From Saturnia japonica (lineage: Eukaryota > Arthropoda > Insecta > Lepidoptera > Saturniidae): 64,000 nucleotides of DNA. Numbering within the stretch: the stretch's first letter is position 1; every line of letters starts with the position of its first letter. Where the stretch lies: positions 7,068,001 to 7,132,000 of the forward strand of contig CM065320.1 of assembly GCA_033032175.1 (NCBI GenBank), given 5' to 3'. Below the pieces are notes generated by a model, which worked only from the letters and a program-made list of their open reading frames with translations, did not search any database and was not told the origin of the DNA. Both the position numbers and the translations under genes were made by a program. Shown in pieces: positions 48,851 to 60,900 of the stretch.

Positions 48851-51129
48851 ATATTAGCTGTGTAGCCGTAAAAGCTACTATACTATTTCCATTTCTTTAT
48901 TTTCTCGTTGGCAGTTATAATTTGATAGTTGTAGTGTTGTGACCAATAAGTAATGATATCGATAACTCATTGACAGTGACGATTCATCAGATTTTGATTC
49001 AAATAAATAAATTATTTCGTTTCATTGTCGAGTACCTACCTATACGTACTTATTTTTCAACAGCTTCGAAAATTTTGAAGAAGTTGGCATTATCAATCAA
49101 GAATTAATACGTCTAACATCTTGTAATGAAATATAATATTAGTTAATATTTTTGTATAAAAGTATCCGGCAGTAGTTTACTTTCTTACATTTTGTAAAAA
49201 AATATCGGGTGTGTTATCGTATTACGTTTATCGATATAGTTCCATCCCTATCAGTTGTCGAATCTGGTATAACCTTGTACGTGTGTAAACGTCATATTTT
49301 TATAAAATAATGCATACATAATGTAAAAAAGATGCTTGTTCAATTTTTCACAGGAGCTGTCATCGAGAAAATAAAGAAATGGAAATGGTTTATACACTAT
49401 GCCGGTGACAGGCACGCAGGTACTTTAACCGGCGGGGTTGCCGCAAAAAAAAAACAATGCGTCACGTCGCACCGTACTTGCAACAGTCACAACTGAAATG
49501 ATGCTCGCGGCTTCCTGCCGATATCTGCGGCATAACCGCGTGGCAAAACTCGCCGGCATAACGTGAAAGATTAAATTAAAAGGCCGTGTGTAAATCGGAT
49601 GACTTTTATTGAAAAACTATTTTATCCTAAGCAGGTATATGATCTGTCTGCTTGATGCAAACATCACACAGTCTATGCTTCTCCATTGAGACCACTTGCT
49701 ACAACTCTGCGCAGATATTCTGCTTTAAAATATAGAAAAAATTTATAAAGCACCTGCTACATTCATTGCAATCCTGATTGCATTGTATGAAATCAAAAGC
49801 TCGACGATGTGTGTACAAAGCACCGACATGAAGTATTAGAGTCGGTCGAAAAGCACGTACCGACCACCGAGCGGATATAATCCTTCTCTCGGATCGGAGT
49901 TCAATCTACTCCGCAGTCATAAACCGATGTTTCGCGGACGTAAACTGTGTTACGTGCCCTGCCAATGTGGGCGATAAATAATATTATATATTCTTGGAAT
50001 ATACATGATTGATCGCGTACTGAACAGAATATCAGGAATGAACGAATGTATTTTTATGCGAAGTTTATAATCATATACCTATATAGAATCTTATACCTGT
50101 CTCTATAAATATCATATAAAAATTAATGTGCCCCATATTTGTTTCTGTAAATACCATTCATCTACTAATTGGCAAGTTGTCATGCGTACGCCTGTCAAGG
50201 TTTCTAAATTAGTGGGTAGGTTCATCCAACTTTATTATAGGAGGGATGCGATTCTTTTCATTTCGAATACATCAAGAAAAAAGTTGCGATCAGAAGCTAG
50301 TTTAAGCTAACCTATCATTATTTATATCATTTGTGGAAGTTATTTAAACATTATGGTTATCCAAATATCTAGATTGTTGATAAACCGGTTGGTCGGTAAA
50401 ACCACAAAACAATGCAATGCCATGCTAAACTACTTATACTTATCGAGTCGGAACAACGATGCCAAAACAGAATTTTTTGTCAGCAAATATTTATTAATAA
50501 ATAATTAGTGAGTAATTAACATAATAAATAAAATCAAAACCTCAAACGGTCCGCATTAACAATTACCTACTTTATTGAAAATATCAATTTGTTGAGGTTA
50601 AAATTCATTCATGACACGCAAGCATACATTCTAGTTTCTGCAATTATAATAATAACAAAGTGTTAAATTACTAAGTGTTTAAGTTCTCGTTACAACTTCT
50701 TACTTTTTTGAACCAAGAACTAAATAGTTACATAGCAGCAATGTTGGAATTCCTAGTAGGTAGGTTATTACTCGGCCAGCTTAGCTCATCCAATTCATCA
50801 GAACTTTATTTAGATGTAAGGAGATGGTAATTATAAAAATGAATCATTCGAGTTCCTTACAGGTCTTTATTGTTGATATTGATTGGGGTAAATCAATTTA
50901 GAGCAGTTATTCTTGTTCATTCATTTTCACATCACAATAATAGCAGTTATTGTGGTGATTTAAAGGTTCACGTTAGATCACTAGAGATTGGAACTTAAAT
51001 AAGTCTATCTTCTTAGTTATTCTTATTTATCGACACATATTTTGCATTGGGCATCCAGTACTTGTTTTTTGTGTTTAATGGAAAACCAAGGAACTTCATA
51101 TACCTATGCCTTGTTTTACGAAATCCGAG
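48851..51129. other. intergenic, no supported gene
   Basis: Includes a CpG-bearing patch at about 49425-49570 (CGTCACGTCGCACCGTACTT; CGCGTGGCAAAACTCGCCGG) whose role is unclear. The rest is AT-rich. Confidence 0.4.
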
Positions 51130-51420
51130 ACAGTCAAACGAAATTTTTGCAAAATATATTCAGCACAGATATTACAAAATAGTTTTCAACAAAAAAAAAA
51201 CAACTTCAATGATTTTGGGGAGTTCCCTGGTGTATCTGCAATGTCAAAGGTCCAAATTACAATGAAATTAAAATCGGACCACCCTTGAGGTATTCCCTTT
51301 CCAACAAAAAAGAATCATCTAAATCGATTCATAAACAAAGAAGTTATGAAACATCCATACAAAAAATGTATATCCGAATTTAGACCCTCCTTTTTTTTAA
51401 GTCGGTTAAAAACTATTTTC
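51130..51420 (+). repeat. interspersed repeat with AAGTCGGTT end
   Basis: Contains ATTAAAATCGGACCACCC, AATCGATTCATAAACAAAG and ends TTTTTTAAGTCGGTTAAAAA, a terminal layout common to dispersed lepidopteran repeats. Confidence 0.55.
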
Positions 51421-52261
51421 ATCGTTAAACCACTCTTAATCCGTTAACCACCCATGATAAAAATTACAAAGGTTTATCTCTAATGTGAAAGTAGTAGACT
51501 GAAGCTTATTGCAAACTGGCTCAATATGCATGTAGTAGCTCTATATCCAAAGCTTGATCTATTAGAAAAAACTGAGGGTAGATTCAAAATCAGCAACCTC
51601 AAATTAGTAAACAAGCGTTAAAAAAAATTATGCAACAGAAAAAAATAAAATTTTGCTGCGCTGGGTTATCATTTGAGACCCTGATAAACGACAACGACGA
51701 ATCACGTTCTCCACAGAATATAAGCATTACTTGCCAGAGATCCGTGCTTGCCACTGTTGTATTTCTAAATACACATAAAGCAATTTAGAGTTATGATATT
51801 TATGTAAAATTATTAAGTTCTTAATAGCAGCATAAAACAGCATATTATACTTGTCTAAATCTCTACAATAGACAACACTTAGGAAATTTTTTACCTCAGT
51901 CCAATTATTTACTAATTAGAAATTATTGTGTTTATTCTGATAGGCAATTATTTGTCCAACTTGCAGGCATAATACCGTAATACGTTTATATCATAGAGTT
52001 AAGTAATAAAATACTGAACCTCCAGTCTGAATGAACAGCTCCTTCCGCTTCGTTTCACTTTTATTTTCAAATTTCCAATCCAATGAATCGAGCGATTGAA
52101 CCTATTACGAATAACTTTACCTATCTACTCGTGTGTAAACGAGAAAATAATCAGATACTACATACGTCATCAATAAATCTGTTTATTACTAATACAAAAG
52201 ATTTGATTAATTTATCACTGAAACTAATTCAATTATTGATAATTTGTATGTTTAGTTTATT
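51421..52261. other. intergenic, nothing recognised
   Basis: AT-rich without a credible coding frame or repeat ends. Confidence 0.4.
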
Positions 52262-53225
52262 AAGCACTAGCTGTGCCCGTGGCTTCGCTCACGTGGACTA
52301 CAGAATGCCCACGCGAATCTTGCTCCCGGCTATTTTAAAGACAAAAATGCTTATTGTGGGTGTTCCTTAGATGCTGCCTCGTTAGCCTAGTGGTCGTAAG
52401 CGCGACTGCTATGAGCGACGTCCTGGGTTCGAATCCCAGGTCGAGCAGTGTTATTGGGTTTTTTCTATGAAATTCTCAGTAACAGCTCGGAGTTTGGTTT
52501 CGTGCCCGATTAATGGCAATAGACTCGCCTCCTATTATAAGGGAACTAAAAACATACTCGGCGAACTGTACATTGTACATTAGTACACCTCTGCCTAACC
52601 CTTCGGGGAATACAGGCGTGATGGTATGTTTAGAAGATAGATGTATACTTTCCCGGATTTTTTGTAGGAATTTTTAATGCCTATAATCATGTAGTACATT
52701 AATTTGCTATATCTGTAGAGAGATTCGAATAAGACTTGGTACTTATGGTTTATTTAAATTAATTATTACTATGGTCACACGTTATGTTAGATAGGGAGCG
52801 ATAGTACTTAGTCGCTCGTGGTTGCGAGCCAACTGACTCGTATGTACAATAACATAATATTATACCTAAAGAGCGGTTCGGTTGTCTAATCCCGAACAAT
52901 ATCTCTTATGGTTTACTCAGCATAAGCCATTTAAGCGCCCGAATTGATTCACCATGACGGTTTTTTTTTCGGAACCCTAATTCTTTTTCTAAAATAAAAG
53001 TAGCCAAGGTACTTCCTATATCATCAGCTATCTATCAGTGACCGTACCGTTAAAATCGGTCCACCCGGTTCAGAGATTACCCGGAACAAACAGACAGACA
53101 GACAAAAATTTAAAAAATCGGCTTGTTGTTATAGGTATCGTATATACTTTCATATGCATTTAATAAAAAAACTGTTATTTTTACATTACAAACAGATACT
53201 TCAATTTTATTAACTGTACCTATAG
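52262..53225 (+). repeat. interspersed repeat (family of 16340), apparently interrupted by a SINE
   Basis: Starts CACTAGCTGTGCCCGTGGC; the second half (about 52975-53220) carries CTAAAATAAAAGTAGCCAAG, AAAATCGGTCCACCCGG and GAACAAACAGACAGACAGAC. Between them lie a SINE family 2 copy (52373-52630) and about 340 bp of unrelated sequence. Whether the halves belong to one insertion is inference. Confidence 0.6.
52373..52630 (+). repeat. SINE family 2 (tRNA-derived), plus orientation
   Basis: GCTGCCTCGTTAGCCTAGTG holds the A box, CCTGGGTTCGAATCCCAGG a perfect B box with T-arm stem. The body then ends TGCCTAACCCTTCGGGGAAT. Inverted sister copy at 4769-5026. Confidence 0.85.
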
Positions 53226-54865
53226 ATATTGTATCTTCAAGAAAGTGAAGACTCGCAATATTCATAATGAAATTTCCTCTGCGTTAATAATAATAATGAG
53301 TAATGGGCTAATCCCAGTCAACCTTAACGAACACCTAAGGAAGCTGGAATTACTTGGAAAACCGACCACAGCCTCGACATTGACTCCAGACCAGACTGAC
53401 TGGTAACTTCATGTGAGGTGCTCCTGCCGCTTAGGTTTTAGCTAAGTGTTAAGACTTTTTTATTGAAATACAAAATAATAATGTCGTTAGATTAGGCAAG
53501 GTAGCGAGTGCACTCTTATAAGTTCATTTTTTGAAAGAAAGTAGGTAGGTATATAGGAGGTATATCTAATAACCTTTAATTTTCACTTTACACTTGTTTA
53601 ACTTTATCATCTTAAGAACAGAAGGAATACTTATTCGATCACGCAGCTAAAATTTGTCACGTTGTAAACATATTTATTTGTATGATAATACGCTTTTATT
53701 GAACACGTTTTGAACAGATCACCTGTTCAAATTATGTTAATTAAAGTGTGGTTGACGTTTCTGCTGAATACTTCCTTGATCTTGAGCTACAGCTATAGAT
53801 GTTGTTTGTATTATATACCTACCAAACTGTTGTCATTTACGCAGGCACCGTAGCCTTCAACTGGACATGAACAAAGTTGGAAAATTGTTAGGTATTCAAA
53901 CGATATGGAATCGTGTCCCAAAAGACCAGCGTGTGTTATTTTTTTTAATGTAGGTTCTTTCAACCATTCATTTTGCCACACCAGTATTTAAAACAAAATC
54001 ATACGAAAACTACAAAAATATGGTCCATTATCAGGCTTGTAACACTTAGCATGGTGTTTACGTTTCCATCAGACCTAATTTCGATTCAGAGATGATATTT
54101 GTCACTCCACTGCCACATATACGAATCATGAGACCGTGTTAGCATTTGCACACTTGTTAGGCTCAGATCTTTTCCCAAAAATGTTATACATACTTAGATA
54201 TTGAAAAAATGTAAAGAACCAACAATACTCTCACTAAATCAGTAATATCCTATCCCGCCCTCGCTCGTAGTCCTCAATGAATATTCATACCGCGATCGAC
54301 GTGCGTCTCGTCTTTATTCACTGTAAACACGCGTACGTGTCGTTTCCAACTTGTCTTGTATTACGTAAATATCCAATCTATTCTTTTAAATAATTTAACA
54401 CAACACACTCAGGCAACACGCAAGATACATTCACCGACAAGTCCTCTAAATTAAGGAAAGTACTCACCTACATACACCCATACGTCTCTCAGGAAATTTA
54501 TGGGTTTCTGAATATTCGCTACTCAGGGGAGAGTTGACGAGGGTGCCTCGATCCCGTCCATTTTATTTTGTTGATATCAATGTTGCATAGTAAATCTTCT
54601 AATATTAATGTTCGCGACTTCCATGTAATAACTATATTTAAACACTATCCCGATATGTAAAACATAGCTTATAAATTCGAAAGAATGTTTTTATGACTGT
54701 CCATTAATCACGTTTAAACAGCTAGGATTCAAATTAAATTTGGCATAGAAGTCGATTAGGTCGTGGTATAAGAAATATGTTATTTTTTTATCGCCCAACT
54801 GGATGGTTACAGCTAGTTGTAAATAAAGAGGATTAAAAAAAAAACAACGAAAATATGTAACAAAA
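53226..54865. other. intergenic, no supported gene
   Basis: AT-rich with a short CpG-containing patch at about 54280-54345. Nothing coding recognised. ALG8 ends just to the right. Confidence 0.4.
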
Positions 54866-54871
54866 TATACT
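54866..54871 (-). promoter_or_regulatory. candidate ALG8 poly(A) signal (ATTAAA)
   Basis: ATTAAA on the minus strand about 52 bases after the ALG8 stop, an acceptable position for a short 3' UTR. Confidence 0.4.
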
Positions 54872-54922
54872 TTAATGACTCAAATACTATACCGTATAGC
54901 TACTTTAATTTGTTACTATTTT

Positions 54923-57900
54923 CTACGTGGCTTTTTTGGTATATTGCGTTATCCCTGGTGTGGCAATAGTAGGTATTTTACTAACGTTTAAACTTAAGAA
55001 ATAAGAATAATATAAGAGCCAGAAATATAACACTCCTATAGAACAATACACAGAGATCATCATTAGTGGCAGAAACGGTAGAGTTTTATCGAAACCCCAA
55101 GCTACATGAACAATATTCTCGTAAAAACATAATAACAAAAACCCGTATATATAGAAAGATTCCATTTGACCAAGCATAGGTAAGCGTAGGAAGCCGCGCC
55201 TCTTACGTTTCACTGGTATCTCATAAACTGGTGGAATATTATCAAACGCAATCGCGGAATGAGTTAGTAACATAAATATTTTTATTGGTAATAAATATTT
55301 TGGGTACAAGAGAGGGAATAGGGAATAATTACCAGCTATTGACAAAATTAAAAATAATCTCCCATCTGTTTCACCCAGCACTGAAAGTATACTGAAACAA
55401 AGAATAATTTCCGGCTTTAGTTCTCTCTAGTAGTCTGTCTGTACATGTAACTTTTTCTATATTTCATGCAAGTTGGGTATTTTATAGGTCATTGATCACG
55501 AATATGAAATTTTGTATTTCTGGATTTAACTCAAAAACGACCAGAACGATTTTAATGAAATTTTGTACACGAGAAGTGTATGACATTCCTCAATTCTGCC
55601 GTCCAATCACCAAAAGGCCGTTGAAGTGAGAAAAAAAAATGTTTTTGAGTTATGGGCAAAAAAGGTGGCAAATTAATTTTGTAGACTATAAAAATTCTGA
55701 GTATTGTTTTTCATTTTGGTAATAATGTCGCAACTAATAATTTAAAACAGTCGTGGTATAGACTGGTCGATAGTGAAAAATTTGCCTGATCGCGCTATGT
55801 ATGAAACTCAAAATCGACAAATTCCCCTTATCAGTCTTTTAGTGATTGGACAATAGAATTGATGGGCAACAAAAATTATCAATAATACTTTTACAAACCA
55901 TAAAAAAAATATTTATTCTCAACCGATTTTAATGAGTAAAATCTAAAATTACAAGACGTAATTACAATCTATAAAAACATTTCCATTGAAAATTTGTCTG
56001 AAAGAGATTGCTGTCAGCAGTAAGGAAAATAAAGCCGCCCTTCATACCAATTACATAAAATATGTACAATATAAAATCTGTATTTAACAGTGTATAATAA
56101 AGAAATAACCCAAATTTCAACACTGGCTCAAAAACTTTTTTTTTACGAAAAAGTAGTCTCTTACCTCATGGGTATTAGGATCATCAAAATGGCTTTTTCA
56201 TGTACATGCCATCCAAACATGAATGAACAAGTTGCACATATAACCAGGCACCTGTTAATAATAGATATTATATTAAAATAAATAACAACAATTATAATTT
56301 TGATGTGAAACATCTAATGTCGCGTTTGGACGGGAGTAATAAGCATTCTAATAGGACGTCGCTACGTGTCATTCGGCCAACACCGCGTCGCGTCCGATCG
56401 TACCTTTCTGACCCATTTCGAATTTCAATTATTCTATTTTACGTCTGTGTTAGTGTATTAGCGTGGTTTCCTATACTAATCGTACAGGTTATTCGTAAAT
56501 AGCAGTAAATTTAAACTTATAAATCTTATAATACGTCATTAAGTCATTAAACATATTTATTTTACAAATAATTTCATAAAAATTAAGTAATTATATAATA
56601 TTGATATTTTATTTTGTATACAACTATGAGATTTTTTGTTTTTACTTTATTAATATTTCAATATAAAATATAATTAAATTTAGATGTTTCATATCTGCCA
56701 GACGTCCCATGACGCCTATGATTTTTTAAATACGTAATAGATGATATGTTATACCTTAATAAGTTCATATTTCTGTAACGCCTGTCAGCACACAGCCACC
56801 AGAGTTTTACCAACGCGGGTATCATTGATAAACAAGTCAGTATAAATGTAACATTAGGTTTTATTGATGGTAAGACTGCATGCTCGAATTCTTGTACTAA
56901 TCCACCGGTCATCGCAGCTTCTGTTTTCATTGACATTAAATCATACTTTATCACTAAAATGTGGAAAATAATTTATTTGCGTTATTAATATTAATTTATT
57001 ATTTTATTGCCGTTGTTTATAGCGTTTGGACGACCTTCATGAATCAAGTCATAGTGAAGAGTTTCTTATACAAACATTAACTGATAGGATTTTAAACACA
57101 CAATAGGCAAACGGACAGAACTCACAAAAAAAAATATTAATATGTAGTTGAAAAAATGTAATCTTCCTAATATTATACACATCATTCAATCCATTTTTTT
57201 AAAATAATATTGATTTTTATTTTTAAATGATTATAATATAAAATCGAAAATTTCGTACTGTTCTTGATGTAACACCAAGTACATCGTATGACGTCATTCG
57301 TGTGTAAGCGAACGATACCCAATTGGTGTTCGAGCTGACATCTGCTGTTACCTTATAATTTTCTGCTTTTATTTAGTACTGATTACACGTATGACATCAC
57401 GCGCTCTGAAGTATCGTTTGCGCGGCAATTGAAAAATATATACGTTTAGACGCTGTTATGTAATTACAATGTGTTATTTATAAGAAATTATATTTTTTTT
57501 ACCTTTATAAATCTACTAGCGACCCTCCCCAGCTTCGCACAGCTGCTTCTTACAAAGTGATGTATTTTATGTTTAAAAAGCATGATTTACAATTTTAGCT
57601 CGCGACACGACTTATAGGTGCGATATGCCAGTCAACCGTTTCGCTGCGAGTGACTTTTTTGGTTGCGCGTAATTTTGAATCTGTGATGTCATCTACGGTA
57701 CGCATTAAAATGATATTATAATGGTAAAGGCCAATTTTAAGCTATATTTAATGCCCAAATTAACTTACATATTTGTCTAGATAAGGAATAATACTTCTGT
57801 GGAGAAAATAGCTTCGTTAACTAATAATCTATTACTTTCAATTATTATGTTTGACGATAAAAATGGTTACTGTGAGTCAACGTTAGGAGATACACATACG

Positions 57901-60900
57901 CCGTCGCGGACTTTTATCTCAGCTTTTTAAAGAACTACAATGCTTTTTTAGTACATTATTTTGATGTAACTCATAAAGTTTAGCCAGAGTTAGCCATGAT
58001 AATTAGTTTTTGTGACGACTTTATTACAAAACATTGAATTTTCACTACTATACAATATAAACTTAATTGGAATATATAGTTTAAACAAACCTTCTGTAAA
58101 AAATTCTCTAAATGATAGTTAAAACCAAACAAATATCCGTTGCGTAGTTTAGAATAAGTAAGCAGACAACGGGATAGACGCGGATAGCGACTTTACTTTA
58201 TATTATGTATTTGATGATAATGATTAATAATTAACGGTTTTTGAAAAGTTATCCGGTTGCCTATTACAGTCACAAAGCAAATATTATAAGGGATCTTTTA
58301 GTTGTGTTAATGGATTTGCAAGCTTAGTTTGCATGTTATTCTTCCATCTCTAATAAGCTTCCTGGGTAATATTATAGACCTGCATGATGGTACACTGTTA
58401 ACAAACTTTTGAACGCCACAAACGCCCATTACCAGATTTTACATAGAATAATATTAACTAAAATATAACAAAATTATTAATAATACCATCCTGAAATATA
58501 TTCAGATAACGTCCTGCAAGGAAAAGTGCAATTTTAATAACCAAGTCACATAACAATGCATTACAATGCGATTACAAACGCTGAGAAATTATTAGTCCTG
58601 TGGTTACTTGTTAATTACAATAATTACAGATCAATTCCTGTACAGTGTACATCAAGATTTTCTGACATTATTTCCTTGAATGTCATCTGTTAATATTTCT
58701 TAATAAAATTTTAATTCATCAATATGAGAATCTTGATTTAGATTCGGTATCAGAATATATTAATAAAACATATAGACGTTGTTAATAATAAAAAGGAATC
58801 ATTCAAGAGGAAAGAGAAAAGTTGATAGATCCAAATATAGATGGGTTGATTAAATTTTAAAAAAAAGATGCTGGAAGATGCTGAAAGGGAACAGCTGAGA
58901 AAAACAAAAAAATAGAAAGCAATGGATGAGGCTTATACTCAAATGAGAACCCTTAAGTATAGCAAAATTATTCAAAAATATTAACTTCAAATTATAAGAA
59001 ATAGTTAAGGTAAAGGCACTAATTGTCGACACTTTATGCAATATACAAACGTTACGCTTTTAAATCAAATAAATTTACTTATTTAAAACTAAACCAGATA
59101 CAGTTTTTTATGTGTAAAGTAACATTTGGAAAACACCTTTTCATCATAAAAACTTAACCAATCAACATATTTTATATCATAATTTGTACTTTTTTAATTT
59201 ATCATAGGAACTATTAAAGACATGATAAAAAAAATAAACCACTAATAATAGACATCCATGCACTAATTGTAGGCACATACCTACTACACATATTTGATAT
59301 ATTAGGTCGGGGAAAAAGTGTTTTCGCATAACGTAGGTATGAACTTCCTATAAAATTTCTTTGGCTATACTATTTATATCTGTGTGGTTTTGGTAACATT
59401 AAAAAGGTTACATTCAAAATAAAATAAAATAAAGAAAAAACGTTGTTTCCCGCCTATTTTTCATTTCTTTCTCTTTCTGTAAAAATGAGTGAATCTAATG
59501 AAGAAATTAGATACATTTTAAAATATTATTACAAAAAAGGCAAAACTACAACTCAAGCAGCAAAAAAAATTTGTGTTGTTTATGGACCTAATGCAGTGTC
59601 AGTAAGAGTAGCACAAAGTTGGATCAAACGTTTTCAGTACGGAAATTTTGATGTTAAAGATGCACCTCGCTCTGGTTGCCCTGTTACGAATAAAAAGGAC
59701 GCCATTTTTGAAAAAGGGGAGCAAGATCGGCATATCAGTAGTTACGTTGTAGCTGAAGAATTGGAAATTGACCACAAAACAGTTTTAACCCATTTGAAGA
59801 AAGCTGGCTATACGAAAAAGCTCGATATTTGGATGCCACACGAGCTCACTGAGACGTAATGAAACCGAGCCGTTTTTAAAGAGATTGATAACTGGCGATG
59901 AAAAGTGGATCACGTACGACAAGAACGTGCGAAAACGGTCGTGATTTAAGGTCGACCAGGCTTCACAGACTGTGGCTAAACCTGGGCTAACTCGAAATAA
60001 GGTGATGGTGTGTGTATGGTGGGACTGGAAGGGTATTCATTATAAGCTTTTACCGCCCGGCAAAACTATCGATTCGGATCTCTACTGCCAACAACTGATG
60101 AGGTTAAAGGAAGCAGTTTTCCTTGAGTATAGTTTTTAATTGAACACAGCGCAGTGCACATCATAGCCTACTTAATTCAATATGTTTTCTTGCAATTTAT
60201 TGGACAATGCAGACATATTTGTAATATTCCTTTTTGCCGGGAAAGTTAACAATTTCATAATCACTCTATTATTTTTTCTGCCATTAGAATATTCTTCTTG
60301 CTCTAAACATTCGTTTTCCTCGTCAACGTTTCCACGGTCGTCGAATACATCATTCATGCTATCTCCAGATTGCAGCCATTTTGTATCAGTACTTGTTTCA
60401 CTACAATAATCAGCCCTTTTTTCATACAACAAAAGTTACAAACAAACATATGGCCCACCTGATGGTAAGCCGATACCACAACCTATGATTGTTGTAATAC
60501 CATAGCCATAGCTAACACCAGCGCGTTACCAACCTTGCACCCCTACCCATCTGAGAGTTCTGGAACCCTACACACTGCAGGAACACGATACAAGGTTATT
60601 GGTCTGTGATCGCGAATACGAATGACCACAGTATGTTACTTATCAAATACATCGGCTATAATATGAACAAAAACGTTGAATTAATGAAATTAATTTTGTA
60701 TAACAGTTATTACTTACACAAGTGATGTAATATTTTATCTGAAAAATTGTAAAGCGCCCAGAAATTCGGAGCCCAATATGCATGACATAAACCTCTTTTG
60801 AAAGGAAAAAGTCTGGATAACACCTGTGAAAATGAAACCAAAAAATAATATCTTGAATAATTATTAATTATGATGAAAGGTGCATTTTAAATTAAGTTAT

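Noticed and set aside
52373..52445. tRNA gene candidate with perfect A and B boxes
   Set aside because: The acceptor stem does not pair convincingly, the sequence continues as a conserved SINE body, and an inverted sister copy exists at 4769-5026.
55381..55382. Nearer AG as acceptor for the last ALG8 exon
   Set aside because: Using it puts the exon out of frame with the upstream AG phase-2 end; the AG at 55392-55393 restores the conserved SILSVLGE reading.
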